Source: Anaspis maculata (taxonomy: Eukaryota; Arthropoda; Insecta; Coleoptera; Scraptiidae). Taken from it: 64,000 nucleotides of DNA. The notes under the pieces are model-generated. The model was not told the DNA's origin. It worked only from the letters and a program-made list of their open reading frames with translations, and searched no databases. How positions within the stretch are numbered: the stretch's first letter is position 1; every line of letters starts with the position of its first letter. A program made the position numbers and the translations under genes. Location of the stretch: positions 28,164,635 through 28,228,634 of the forward strand of contig OX421967.1 of assembly GCA_949128115.1 (NCBI GenBank), given 5' to 3'. This document shows, one piece after another, positions 42,661 through 55,440 of this stretch.

Positions 42661-44604
42661 GTCTTACCTACTTCGTTGTCATCGTTACTGGAAAAAAAAA
42701 ACACAGTAGGAGACTGCTAATAACAAAGTAGTCGATGCAGAGAAAAAAAAACATTGATAAATAAGTAAGGGCTGATGTAGCAGGAAAGTCGAAAAACGTA
42801 GGTATAAATATAAAGATATTCGCCGAAACCGACGTTAACATACTGGCTGCGGAGAATATATTCCAGAAAATTACTCAACTGCAGAAGCGCGCCTCAAACT
42901 TTTATACATCCAAGATAAATCACGTCGAGTTTTACACGAGTTCCATGTAACTTTCTAATAATGGTGTGTACAGCGAAGGGGAGCACCAACGACAGCGATC
43001 CCATATCAAAGCGATTTTACAGTCGTTGATTTCGAATGATTGAGCTCGTCTAAAAAGACTGGGTGAATTTGTCTTATTGAGCGTAGGTATACCTTTTGTC
43101 GAAAGACCATGTTATGAGCAGGGAGCAGGCATATCACGGCGATGTTTGTCGCAACTTTCAAGAAGTGAATAAACTTCTCAGAATTTCCTAAGTGCCGCAA
43201 AGTTCTCAATCAAAAACAAATTTCTTGGGAGGCTTACAAGGCTGTCGTCCCCGCGAACAACGTATCGCACAGGCTCAACTTTGCGCCCTCCCAAAACTTG
43301 CCAAGTCCACCCAATTGTGGATAAAGTTCCTCGGATGCAAATAGTTCGGCTCCACGCGACGGCAATTTCATATTAATTTTAGCTTTAGACCAAAATGGAT
43401 TTTCTTGGCCAAACTTTCCCGTGCAAAACTCTCGGCTAGAAAAAATTACGTTGGTTGCGGTCTGTCTTCGTTCCCGCCGCCGCCGCCGCCGCCGGTTTGG
43501 AGTGCAATTAACGGAGCTCTCTATCAAGGTGCGTCATTACCAAAACTGAAAAACTTTCCTCCAGCGAAGAGGACTTTTCAGCTGGAAAACTTTCGAAACG
43601 CTGCTGCAAGAAAAATGGTCGAGCGAGGCGGCTCTGGACAAGATTAACGATTCCAATGCACCCTGCCTGATTCCGCTGCAATTAAAATGACAGATTCGAT
43701 GAAAAGTGAGGTTATGAGTGCGGGGGTGCTCTCACCCATTGATCACTGAGCCCACGCGACCGCGAAAAATCTCATTTTTCAATCATCCGAACAATGGCTC
43801 TGTGTCAAAAACGTCACGCACAGCACGCGGCAATAATAATAACGGATTGATTTGTTTTCCTGTTGCTGCTGTTGGTAGCACTGGGTTGCAGCTGCCGGTG
43901 CCTCCAGCGTCTTTCATTCTGTCGTGATAATTTTTCATCATCATCAACGTCCTTGCGTGCGAGAGAAAAGACTTTTCCAAGGACACTGCAGAGAGGCCTT
44001 TGTGTAATTTGTTACGATTAGAGCAGTGTGCTGCGTAAAACAATAGCAAAGAACAATAACTTGGAAAGTCGATATTAAAACTAGAGGGTGTGATGTCTGG
44101 CTTAGCTCTTTGTTTTGGCCGCGGGCGCTAAAGACAAAGCGGCCGTACAGTGGGGGTGTAACACAAGTGTTTGACTTTTGACTGCTTATTTACTCCGTGA
44201 TAAGAAAAAGTGTTTATCTACGACGCCCACTAAAAGAACGACTTCCATCTTGCGGTCGTGTTGAAAAAGGCGTTTTATGTAAACTTCCACAGCATGCCCC
44301 TAGCAGCTGTTCCGGACATACTTAGCGCCACCTACCACAACTCAGATTCATTTATTTGAGGATATCGAAAGTCACTAGATCAACCTGTCATTTGTCACTG
44401 TATCTAAACAAGTAAATAAGTCGGGGTACTTGCAGGTATCTCCGGGTGCCAATCGGACTAAGTAATGCACCTTCTTGACAGATGGTGATCGCCGCATACT
44501 CGAAAGGTTACGACGACTCAAACTGAATCCAAATTTCTTGGTGTCAATAAGATGTTTTCACTGTATGAAAAATCCCTCAAAATTACATAATCATGTACTA
44601 CTAC
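42661..44604. other. Non-coding stretch with microsatellite and GC-rich parts
   Basis: No gene recognised. A (CCG)7-like microsatellite lies at 43474-43494, and a GC-rich patch (GGCCGCGGGCGC) near 44118. Frames such as 43234-43527 are driven by the microsatellite. Confidence 0.35.
43474..43494. repeat. (CCG)n microsatellite
   Basis: About seven CCG/GCC units. Confidence 0.9.
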
Positions 44605-44720
44605 TACTACATACCGAGTGATCATTTGAAAACTATCCTCCCAGATTCTTAGTGAATACATCGAGCAAAACCAGGTCGATTTTTACATCGAGGGGGACAT
44701 CTAAAACAAACATTGGTAAA
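44605..44720. repeat. Copy of the repeat in the 41-kb foldback loop
   Basis: Shares GTGATCATTTGARAACTATC, TGAATAYWTCKWCGAGCAAAA and CAGGT(T)CGA with 41378-41470 in the same orientation. Confidence 0.55.
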
Positions 44721-45439
44721 TTTCTCCTTTTCAACCCATTGCACCCCACCCACCCCAATTCCAAAAATTCACATGGTACTAACTTTGTGATACATCAAAA
44801 TGAAGGCAGCTAAATTCTCTTCCTAAAAATAATATTTTTTTAAATTTTTATGAGTATCCAATTCAATATTTTTGATCCCTTGGTCATCTTCAATGTAGTC
44901 AACGTGATCCTGTGTAGCATCGGAGGAAAATAATTGTCTGCGGGAAAGTACTTTCTAAATTCACCCCTTCGCTTCCCCACTTCCACTTCAACACATCAAC
45001 TACTGTCACCAGCGCCGACAAGCCGTCGCCTGGGTGACAGCGTTGATTGAAAAGTAGCCGGGGAATTTGTTTCCACTGACACCGGATTTGCATTTTGATT
45101 GTCCATCTTAACGAAGTATTTGTTTAAAATATTGATGTAATCTGTTGAAAAATACGAAAATTCAGTATGGCGGCCTTGGATAGTTATGCCAAAATGTCAA
45201 ATTTGGCAGATGTATCCAGATTGCCTATTTCAAGTTGTTATAGGTTCAAAATTTCAATCGGATAGGTTGAAAAAAGCAAAAGTTCGATCATCATCAACCC
45301 CGTCAACATCAAGCGCGGGCGAGAAGCGCGGCCTGGGAAATTTGTGCGAAGTGCCCTATTATTTGAAGGGGACCCTGGATTTGTGGTGCCTGGCATATGG
45401 CCAAGGGTCCCATGCACTACTTCGATCAAGTTTCGTGCC

Positions 45440-45945
45440 CTGACACGGTAATTTTTTTCCCAAAAACACTGTTCAAATGCCGAGGTGTTGAGTTTTCTAA
45501 AACCGAAAGCGTCAATTGACGTTCCTGTCACTTTGGCCTTGCCGTGCCTCAACTTCAACATGTTTCGGCTCAATTTCAAGAAAAGCCCCGCTGAATCGCT
45601 CGCACCCGAACACGAGGGCGAGGCCCCGAAACTACCCGGTCGGCATTTCACACCAAATTTCTCGAAATTCTCCCCGAAAAGCCAAATTTTCGCCGCAAAA
45701 ACGTACCAAGGTATTTGTAATGAATCACTCAGAACGTCAATTTCCTGGAAAAATTTAGAATGAATCATCAAATTTCGAAAAATTCTCCCAAATTCAGCAA
45801 CATTTTTTGAACATTTTCATCCTCAACTGACGATATTGTCTGTTGGGGAAAATTTTTCAAAAAATAACTCGCCAAAATCCGACGTCTGGTTTTCACAAAT
45901 GGACACCGCCAGTCATTTGGTTTCTGGCAGCGGTTAGTATAGTGG
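45440..45945. repeat. ~500-bp block, copy 1
   Basis: Shares ACACGGTA, GAGCGTCAATnATGACGTTC-like, GGTCGGCATTTCACACCAAA and AAATCCGACGTCTGGTTTTC with 47825-48335. Long minus frames here (45238-45771) use a different frame from those of copy 2, so they are not genes. Confidence 0.7.
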
Positions 45946-46539
45946 GACTAGCTGTCACCGGCGCCGGCAAGCCGTCGCCTGGGTGACAGCATTGGTTGAA
46001 AAGTAACCAGGGAATTGGTTCCACTGACACCGGACAAGTGGAAAGGGAATTGTATACATGATGTTTTTCGTTATTTTAGGCAGATGTCAGATTTTCACTT
46101 GGCGAGTTTACTAATTTTATGCATGTCCGTCGATAGCGTTTTGGTCAGATGAAGTTTTCCAGGAGGCGTAAGCAACTGACTGTGTAAGAGTAACATGAAT
46201 TCAAAAAGATTTTTGTTTTTAGCGTGTTTTGAAATATCGGCCTCGACTTGTAGGGTTCTATTGTGAACGAAACGCATGTCAGTGGGTGGTGTCTGATCAG
46301 TAAAGAGTTGTCGGGAAAAATCGATACACCATTATTTTGTTTATTAATAATTATGTATTTCTACCTTTGTTCAAGGTAACTACTAAAAATACTGGAAACA
46401 TGATGAAGCTTCGAAAATGAAAGCGACGATATGTGTTATGGAAACCTGAACCGTGAAGAAGGTACTGTCGTGGAAGACACCGTGTAGTGGAAGAAAAAGC
46501 AGAACCGTGTATTTGTATTATTCAGGAGCCTTTCTAATG

Positions 46540-47260
46540 ATTTGTAGGAGAAATTGAGATTAAATAAAAATATGTGCAAAATTCCAAATTTGACAGTTGC
46601 GTTCCAATTGTTCATCTGAACCAAGTCTAGGTTTAAAAACTCAATGAATTCGGTTGAAAAAAGCAAGAGTTCAATACACACCGGCTTCAAACTGCGAAAA
46701 TGTCAAATTTGACAAATGCGTTTCGATCATCCATCTTGACTAAGTATTTGTTCACAATCTCAATATAATCTGATCTGTTGAAAAAAAAAGTTCAATATGA
46801 CAGCCTTGCAAATGTCAAAATGGCAGATTTGACAGATGCATCTCAATTGTCTACTTCAAGTAGGTAAAGGCTTGAAATATCAATCGGATAAGTTGAAAAA
46901 TACAAAAGTTCGATATGGCGCCCTCTTCAAACGTCAAGAATCACAATTCGACAAATGCATTTCCATTGTCCACCTCAAGTGGGTATAGGTTTGAGATCCC
47001 AATCAGATCGGTTGAAAAATGCATAAGTTCAATATGGCGGCCTCTGAAACGTCAAAATACAAAATTTGACAGATGCATTTCCATTGTCAACCTTAAGTGG
47101 GTATAGGTTTGGAATCCCAATCAGATAGGTTGAAAAATGCAAAAGTTTAATAACTTCAATATGTCCTCTTGGAACGTCAAAAATCTAAATTTGGCAGATG
47201 CATTCAGACTGTCTATTTTATGTTGGCATGAGTTCAAAATACCAATCGGATCTTGCGATA
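46540..47260. repeat. ~118-bp tandem satellite, about six units
   Basis: The anchor word GGTTGAAAAA (or GTTGAAAAA) recurs at 46653, 46777, 46892, 47011 and 47129, a spacing of 115-124. Each unit also has TTTGACAGATGCATTTC, CAATCAGATxGGTTG and, in several, AATATGGCGGCC. Divergence between units is moderate. Confidence 0.82.
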
Positions 47261-47824
47261 ATGATGATAGAAATGTCATGTAGCTACGAGAAGATACTGT
47301 CAATAATGTCACTTTGACGAGTCGCGAAAATGGGCACCGTTATAACATATCAAGTAATTGTAATGTCAAGACCAATTTATTTACAAACGAAAAAGTAACC
47401 TCAAAGTGATAGACACCCACTGAGAAATCAACAATCACAAATGACAAATGCTTTTAGATTGTCCATCATGACCCAGTATTTATTCAAAGTGTCATTATAA
47501 TTTGTTGAAAAATACAAAAGTTCAATATTCGGAACAGCATGGCGCGATTTCCGCATTCGCCACGGAAAGTGTTATGGACAACGAGAGAAGCCCCTTCCTC
47601 GAAATGTGGAGCCTTAAAAAATCGGCCCCCAGTGTGAAAACTGTGAGTACCATCACCAGTCGCCTTTTGGTTCCCCCAACTCGCCTGTATCGGTGAAATT
47701 ACCCAGTCAGCACCGGAGCCGGCCTGCGAAATTTCATCTAATTGCCGTCGAATTTGAAGAATTCTTTGGTTTTTGGCGTCTGATGGACGCTCAAAAGTCC
47801 CCTCGAGACCACGGTTCAATCTCG

Positions 47825-48335
47825 CACGCTGACACGGTACGTTTTTTTCCAAAACACTGTTGAAATGCCCCGAGGTGTTGTCGAGTTTCCCGAAACCGAG
47901 AGCGTCAATAATGACGTTCCTGTCAGATTGACCGGGCCGTGTACCGTTTTCGACATTTTTCAGCAAAATTTCAAGAAAAGCCACGCCGATTGGCCCGCAC
48001 CAGACGACAGTGGGTCTTTGAAATCCTCCGGTCGGCATTTCACACCAAATTTCTCGAAATTCTGCCCGGAAAGCCGAATTTTCGCCGCAAAAACCTGCCA
48101 AGATGTCTGGAACAAATTATCCTAGCTTCAGTTTCCTAGTAAAATTTTGAATGAATTATAAATTTTCGAAAAATCCTCTTAAATTCAGCAGAAATTTTAA
48201 AAGATTCTCACCCTCAACTTGGCATGCGGTTCGTTTGCGAAAATTAAAAAAAAAAATACCCCGTCAAAATCCGACGTCTGGTTTTCACAAATTTCAACCA
48301 GCCGTCGCGTCGTTTGGTTCACTCAGCGGTTAGTT
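47825..48335. repeat. ~500-bp block, copy 2
   Basis: See copy 1 at 45440-45945. The orientation is the same and both end near a CAGCGGTTAGT word. Confidence 0.7.
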
Positions 48336-49962
48336 TAGGGTGAACAAAAAGTACTCCAACCTGGCTTGCCTGTCACTTCTCAGTTTCATAGTGGAGCATT
48401 TTTAAACGATCGAGGACGGGACAAATCCTTTTTCAAAAACATGCAGTTGTTGTAATTGAACTCTTTTATCCTCCGTTCTTGACTCATACAAGCGGAAAAA
48501 ATTTTGACGTAATTTTTCCTCCAAAACTGTAAGCAAAGGAGACGAGGCATTTTTTAAGAGCTCTGCTCTGTCGAAAATTCGAGAAAGATCTCAAGCCATA
48601 CAGCAGTGCTCTCAATCCTACTGAGAAAAACTACTTCACAACAAATCGTGAAGCGCTCGCCGTTGTAGCGACCATCTCGTCATGTTCTTATGTGTTATGT
48701 GTGTTTTAAAGTGTGTTATGTGTTTTACGTAAAGTTATCCTCACAATTCATTGTATTGTTACTTCCCAATATTCTCCAGTCAGCCAGCCGCTATCGGAAA
48801 ATTGCAACGTCACAATCAAGATTCGCAGATGCTTGTGTTCAAACAAAATTTCCACTCCGGCAAATTCCACACATATTATCTCCCATTGGTTTCCTATCAA
48901 ATATTAAATTACCTGTCGATCGGAAATTTGTCTGGCTTCGCAGAATTCCGAAATAAAAATGTCTGATTCGGAATTTAACGGTTGATGTTCCACTTTTCCA
49001 CAACTAAAACACAAAGGAAACCGATAAATAAATCTATAAAAAGCCATAATCGCACCGCGTGTGCAGGGGGTAACAAAGAGTTCATTGTGTGTTGGCTACG
49101 TACACTGGAGCAGACATAAAATGGAGAATGGGGTTTTAAAATTTTTACCGGGAATAAAACTGTTTTCCGGAAAACCACTCCGCCGTCTTCTCATCCAACC
49201 CGACGTCGTAAAATTGTTGTGATGTGTGGAAAATTGAGCGGTTAACTTTTCGAACCTTGCAGTTTTTGTGTAGTACCCACCCAAATACGTTATGGAGGAC
49301 CGAGACATAACCGCGAGGATAGTGCAAAAGTTATTTAATTTGAATGGAAAGCAAACAAAAGGACCTCTGTGGTGGGCGAGTGTAGTAGGGAACGCACAAC
49401 AGGCCATCGTCAGCGTGAAAGTTGGGAACCAAAACTTCACCACAGTGGTGTTTCGAAGAACTCGAGAACTTTCTTATTGTGCTTTCGGCACGCTTATCTT
49501 GCAATATATATTATTATTAAAAACTTGATTAAATCTCTCCCCGGCGAGTTTCGGGAGCACAACGGAGGGCGAAACAAAGCGCAATTTATGCTAAATGCGG
49601 GTCATAAAAATCCAATTCCGCTAGCTATTCCAATAATAACGGGAGTGGCAACAGCTTTCCAGTAAATTTTATTTCATCCTTCTATCATGAGATTGAACAA
49701 CTGGATTCGAATTTGAAGACGACGTCTGGGAGAGTCCGCAAGCAACAAAACGTTGGGAAATCACGTGGACAGCTTAGCTTTGTTGCATTGAATTGTTCCT
49801 GGTCGGAATCAATTACTTCACTAGTCGAGAAAAGTCTCCACATTTGAAAATGCACAAAATCAACACAGTGAGTTCTCGAGCTTGGTCTTTGCTTTGGTCT
49901 GAAGAGATATGATTCATACATAATTAACAGCGGATGTAAGGATTTTTGTTTTTCTTTTTAAA
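48336..49962. other. Mostly non-coding, one gypsy scrap
   Basis: Apart from 48585-48690 I see no gene. Short frames between 48690 and 49665 have no domain. Confidence 0.35.
48585..48690 (+). pseudogene. Gypsy RNase H scrap
   Basis: The plus frame reads YSSALNPTEKNYFTTNREAL, then AVVATIS. It matches the SRALxxAEKNYxTTEREcLAVVWAI segment of gypsy RNase H, including the catalytic Glu (NREA). Only ~35 codons remain, with no recognisable flanking pol. Confidence 0.7.
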
Positions 49963-51000
49963 TCAATGTTAATTTATAAACAATGTTTTTTCTTGAAGAA
50001 CCGTCGACTTAGTTCATAAGATGAAAGAACTGTGAAAAGATTTCCACACTGACTGAATTTATTGTTTATAAATTAACATTGAGTTGCCTAAAGGCGAAAA
50101 GAAACCAGCAGGGTTTGGCTATCGTTCGATGTCTCCTGGCTGCAGAGGTATGTTGTTGAAAATCTATACAACTCTCTTGGTAGTTCCACAGAAAATTCAC
50201 GTCTGGTATGCTGTACTGAAGAGCTAAAATAATATAGCGAAACACTGTGTCTACTGTCTACAGCTTCCATTTCTGAAGAAAACTACCACCTTCTAGTGTG
50301 TACTTTTCACTTGAGAAGTGATTCGTTCTTCAGTAGAAATCTTTCCACAGTTCTTTTATCTTATGAACTAAGTCGACGGTTCTTCAAGAAAAAACATTAT
50401 TTATAAATCAACATTGAGCTTGCTGGAAGGCGAAAAAAAACCAGTAGGGCTTTGCTATCGTTTGATGTCTCCCGGCTGCAGAGATATGTTGTTGAAAATC
50501 TATACAACTCTCTTGGTAGTTTCACAGAAAATTCACGTCTGGTATGCTGTACTGAAGAGCTAAAATAATATAGCGGAACACTGTGTCTATAGCTTCCATT
50601 TCTGAAGAAAACTACCACCTTTAAGTGTGTACTTTTCATTTGAAAAGTCATTCGTTCCGTCAGTGGAAATCTTTCCACAGTTCTTTCATCTTATGAACTA
50701 AGTCGACGGTTCTCCAAGAAAAAACATTGTTTATAAATCAACATTGGGCTTGCCGGAAGGCGAAAAGAAACCAGCAGGGTTTGGCTATCGTTTGATGTCT
50801 TCCGGCTGCAGAGGTATGTTGTTGAAAATCTATACAACTCTCTTGGTAGTTTCACAGAAAATTCACGTCTGGTATGCTGTACTGAAGAGCTGAAATAATG
50901 AAGCGAAACACTGTGTCTACAGCTTCCATTTCTGACGAAAACTACCAACTTCTAGTGTGTACTTTTCATTTAAGAAGTCATTCGTTCCGTCAGTGGAAAA
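49963..51000. repeat. ~330-bp tandem array with an inverted first segment
   Basis: Units start at TTTATAAATnAACATTG (50064, 50399, 50729; spacing 335 and 330); the third is cut at about 51000. The preceding 49963-50048 is an inverted copy of the unit end (CTTGAAGAACCGTCGACTTA), so the array is bounded by inverted ends. On the minus strand each unit has the same frame open (SSSVQHTRREFSV, PRELYRFSTTYLCS). The differences between units mostly change the amino acid, which argues against coding. Confidence 0.75.
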
Positions 51001-53383
51001 AGAGAGGGCGAGAGAACGGAACGCTTGCGAAGGAGGGAGGACTGGCGTGAGTGCGTTCGACACCAACAGATGTGTGTGGCCAGAGAAAATTAGTTGTCGT
51101 CAAAAATTATGACACCGGAATGCCAAGCCAGTTATTGACAATTGTAGTGCATCAGTGACAAGAGGAGACAGCACCAAGGCAAGTTTTCTTCCATGTAATC
51201 GAATAATAATGGTTTCAACGAGGTGAAAGTTATTATTTTGTTCATTAACTTTATCAGGTTTTGCTCTTTGTGTTTTGATTACAGCCGAAAGCCTTGTCAA
51301 ACCGAGCTACCATTCCGCAAATAGCTGTGAGCTTTTAAATGCATTGTTTCCAGTTACCCTCGAGTCACCAGGTGGAGACCTTGATAATCCTTTCACAAAA
51401 CCAAAGATAGCCTATCCGACAGGTGATTTGTAGGCTATATCAGCTGATAAACGCAGCGCTAGCAGTAATTATGCAAACCATACCTGGAGTAAATGAAACA
51501 TTGCGAATAATTCCCCGGAAAATTTAATACATGTAACTCTTTCTCAGCGTCAAAGGACTTGATGAGCATTCAGGTTGCGTTCTCTGAGACATGTGAACCG
51601 CTTGAGACATGCCAAGGACCCAGAGTTTGTCGCTTAGAAATATCTATAAGAAATCGAAATGTAATGTGATCTTCCCGGTTGATTATTGGCTCACATCTAA
51701 TTGCAAACCCAATGGAATTTATGTACCTTAAATTGACCTATAGCTGATTGACGAGGCTGTGATTTTAAATACAACACTAGCTGGAAGTAAATTGATCAAA
51801 TGAAGACAATCAACTTTTATGTGAATTATTTCGATCAGTAATTGGAATAATGGCTATAATTTCGTAATGATACACAACGTAAGGGTCTATTGTATCACGT
51901 CCAATTAGCCGAAAAGTAGTACCTAGATAGTTAGTATAAAAGCTTTTAAATTGCGTTTACTTAGCTTTGAGGTTGGTACCTATTCTGGGGACGTTTTGAA
52001 TTGGTTTATCTGGTAACGATACATCTGCGTCGGAAGTGAGGTCTGGTCAGTTGAACTCACTCCAAGACCACTCAAAGCTGCTCGGGCACCGAATGCTCGT
52101 CTATGATGTCTCAACGAAGAACACATGTACACATTCAATAATAATTTGAATTCATTCACTTCTTTTAACGAGACGTCGTCGTTTAATATGGCAACCTTGG
52201 ATCTGTCTAAATGTCAGGTTTGAGATGGAATTGATTTGTAGTGTATTTAAGGAGGCGACGTAATCTCAAATACATCGTAGTACTTTTTCCAGACTGGCTT
52301 CGCAGAGATTCATTGAATGCATCAAGTCTCAACATGGTCTCAAATATAAAAAGTTCCACTTAAAAGTGACAAGTGACGTTTTTGCGGAGAACGTCTTATA
52401 AACCCTCTGTCAAAAACTCGGCCTATACAGACTTTGAGGCAAAACAACTCGATATTTGCTTACAAATACCCAAGGTGCTTCAGTTATCTGTCAACTGCCT
52501 GTCTGTCTGTTCCAACATTAAACATTTACACGTCGTTTAGACACGGGACGAGAAATCCCGCAGGTTTGGCACTGATTTTCGGCGATACATTATCCTCAGC
52601 CCTGCTCGCGGAGCTGTCAAGACCTCCGGCTGAGAAAAATGATCTGGAGAGCGGCCGCCGGTCCGGGGGCTCTATAAACTTTCCTTTTTTTTTGTCTTGG
52701 CTCGTCCTTTTGCGTTTCCCCCATCGTCATATAGTCTTTGAAGATATTGTTGTGCCGAGTTTTTAATCTTTCATGACAGATTATAAAACGAGAATTAGGC
52801 CGCGGGCATAACTCCCGCGAGACTGTGGGGGCGATATATCTTTTATTGCACCGGGATTTACAGTGCAATTTTCTTTATATTATACAAACTGGCGCCCGTT
52901 AAAAGTAATCTTTTCACTAAAAACCTGCGAGTGTTCACGCGCCGCAGACAATGATGGAGAGGACAAAAGAACTGACGGCGGGGGCGGCTCTGGCGGATGG
53001 AATATCGGGAGTGGATTTCTACCAGACATATTATCTATTATAGCTCTCCCATCTACTACGTGCATGAAACAAAATCTCACGTTATTGATGTATTTCGCCA
53101 TCCAGGTATTATGGGGGTTTACCGATTTCGTTCTGTGAACGATAGTTCAAAGCCTTATTATATTTTGTTCTGGGAACTGTTCAGCCACATGGAATGTGCA
53201 TGGAAATGTGCAATGAGTATTGTCTATTGTGGATATCCCAATCAATTGTGCTATTTGCACTGGTATTAAATTTTGTATAGCAAAAGCGCAAATCATTTGA
53301 AATATTGTATAGGGGCACCTGTAGCGTGGTTAGCAATCCACCCCACTTTTTTCAACTTGGGTTTCGCAAAAGTCTCAAACTTT
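51001..53383. other. Non-coding stretch with GC-rich patch
   Basis: No gene recognised. It contains one copy of a dispersed repeat (51131-51215) and a GC-rich patch near 52650 (GCGGCCGCCGGTCC, followed by CTATAAA). The 110-codon frame at 52434-52766 has no domain. Confidence 0.35.
51131..51215 (+). repeat. Dispersed repeat R3, copy 1
   Basis: Matches 55020-55110 inverted: TTATTGAcAaTTGTAGTgCA, TCAGTGACxAGA, AGGCAAGT and TGTAATC (lower case marks differences). Confidence 0.55.
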
Positions 53384-53460
53384 CTCGATTTGAAAGCCGG
53401 ATAACGGCAGACTATATCAGTGCAGTGTAATGCCATTTGGGTTAGAAAACGCCGCAAGTA
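53384..53460 (+). pseudogene. Gypsy RT scrap next to an LTR
   Basis: Reads KPDNGRLYQCSVMPFGLENA, then ASTVKYP. This is the TPDGxYxxxVMPFGLxNAPATFQ block of gypsy RT. About 25 codons remain, ending directly at the LTR start at 53462. A large deletion therefore joins RT to the LTR. Confidence 0.75.
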
Positions 53461-53461
53461 C

Positions 53462-54040
53462 TGTGAAATACCCCTTTTCCCTAAATTAAATTTTTCGTTG
53501 CCGTGAATTTCAATAACCTTCACCTAACCAGGTAATCTAGTTCCACCAGCGAATTTGATTATTGTTAGCTAACTGAGACGGAAAATGCATACAAGCTGTT
53601 GTGGTCTGAACATTTTTCCATAACCTTTCGTGAAACTTGTGTTTTGTGTGGTCAATAAGCCAATATTCACCAGAGAAAATATCTCAATTAGCTAACAATA
53701 ATTAAATTCGCCGGTGAAACTGGAGAGAAACAACTTTATTGAAAAATAGAGTGGTGCTGCTTGCTTTTAAGCATACTATAAGTCATTTTTAATTAATTTT
53801 TCACCTACCTCAACTTCACATCGCGCTAATACCTCAATCAAACTATAGTAACCTCACGTTCTTTGAAAAAGGATGATTTGAATAAATATTGAGAAATAAA
53901 CAAAGTCATTTAAACACATCTCACCCATATTACCAGTTGATCAATCATCGCCACTTTATTTGAAATCTTCATTATTCATTTCATGATTTCCAGACGTGCC
54001 GACATCAGCTAGCGTTGGAAATTAGTTAGTTCAGTTTACA
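53462..54040 (+). repeat. Gypsy LTR, second copy
   Basis: Starts TGTGAAATACCCCTTTTCCC and matches the LTR at 37574-39945 through to GACATCAGCTAGC. It contains the small foldback 53538-53722 and shows the empty LINE target at 53937-53952. Confidence 0.72.
53538..53722. mobile_element. Small foldback MITE in the LTR
   Basis: ~43-bp inverted repeats. The left is TTCCACCAGCGAATTTGATT, then ATTGTTAGCTAA; the right, inverted, is TTTCACCGGCGAATTTAATT, then ATTGTTAGCTAA. The LTR at 37574 lacks it. No clear TSD. Confidence 0.7.
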
Positions 54041-55189
54041 TTCGGTTTCTGAAATAAAATAACATCCTAATTACGTGCGCAATCTTACGACGAATTAGTT
54101 CAACCCTTCCAAGTTGATTCCGTTCTCATTATTCCTAATTTGCCGAGCTATTGATGAACTCATTTCCTAATGCACTTGAGTATTAATTTCCTGCCTAATC
54201 AGTACTTCGTCGAATTTTAATTTCAAACCTTTCGTCCTTCTTGCCCATTTTTTATTTTGTACTAAGAGAAACTTTGATTATTTAATTATACGTAGAGAGA
54301 GATTGTTGTTCACTGAGTTTTGTCTTGATCTGTCGAATTTAGGTATAGCCATTATTTTGATTATCGATCAAATAATTTACATTAAATTGAGTGTTCACAT
54401 TCCATAAATTTTATATCCGGCTGGTGCTGTAGTTTGAACTAACAGCCTTATCCAGCAGTTTATATTTCACGCTGGGTTGAATAACTTCACACACATCAGC
54501 AATCAGTAGTACAATTGTCGCGGTGAGCCTCTAATTAATTAGCCTGCAAAATTGATGTTCTGTTCTTTTCTATCTTGTAGTATTTGTATTTTCGAAACGA
54601 CACTGAATTCTCTTGGCATTGCTCAAGGGGTTCTTTCTTTGGGAAACTCAACCTTATGCTCATAGACTCTTTGTCGTGCGAAAGGGTTAAATATTTTATT
54701 CTATGGGGAAAATAACGTGTGATCAAGATTTTGCCCAGATTTGATTTGCATAAATTCTGCTAGTGCTTGTCTCAAGCTAATAGAGTCTACAAAATCATGC
54801 TCTGTAGGAAGCTAAATCTCTTCGAAAGGGTTACTGAGGTTTTCACCCTTTTTCTGACATCTTGAATGTAGGTAGCTGAAACAAGGGGCCGCATTTAAAA
54901 GCTCAAAGCAACTACAGAGAATTGAAATCGGCTTGACGCTTATCATGGCTGTTCGAAAAATCAAAACAAAATCTACTATCATTTTATAAACCAAACAATT
55001 TCGTCAAACCCTATTGAACAATTTGCATTTGATTACAATGGAAATCAGACTTGCCTCAGTATTTTCCTTTCTCGTCACTGATGAACTACAACTATCAATA
55101 ATGGTTTTTTCCACTCTTATAACTTATTCTTGTCGAGTAATAATTTTCCTTTTCTACACACGTCTGCCGTTGTGGGGTACTCCGACGCC
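54041..55189. other. Non-coding stretch
   Basis: Nothing recognised except repeat R3 copy 2 at 55020-55110. Confidence 0.35.
55020..55110 (-). repeat. Dispersed repeat R3, copy 2
   Basis: Inverted relative to 51131-51215. Confidence 0.55.
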
Positions 55190-55440
55190 AATCTTTATTC
55201 ACCCCCGTCTTTACTTTAGGACCGATTCTTTCCTCTCCCCTTCCCTCTGTCTCAAGTATGCAGACCCCTGACCCGCAAACCCATGCGCCGGCATGCGCTC
55301 CCTGACTCTACCATCATCTCGTGTGCAATTTCGTCACTTCCCAATATCGTCCGTAATTCTAATTTATCCCCAAATATTTAATTCCCTTTTATCTTATTTT
55401 ATAATTTTAAGACGTCCCACCACGATACTTATCAGAGACT
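55190..55440. repeat. Dispersed repeat R2, copy 2
   Basis: Direct copy of 40490-40710, somewhat longer. Confidence 0.6.

Larger units (their letters stand above)
45001..48335. repeat. Composite satellite region
   Basis: Three modules recur: an 85-bp block with CCGTCGCCTGGGTGACAGC (45006-45089 and 45951-46036); a ~118-bp unit (several at 45090-45290, an array at about 46540-47260, one at about 47440-47520); and a ~500-bp block (45440-45945 and 47825-48335). All are in the same orientation. No ORF is conserved between copies. Confidence 0.75.

Noticed and set aside
45238..45771. 177-codon minus frame and its counterpart at 47484-48101
   Set aside because: Both lie on copies of the same repeat block but read it in different frames, so the protein is not conserved.
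46540..47260. CRISPR-like repeat array
   Set aside because: Units are contiguous ~118-bp satellite copies without unique spacers, in a eukaryotic context.
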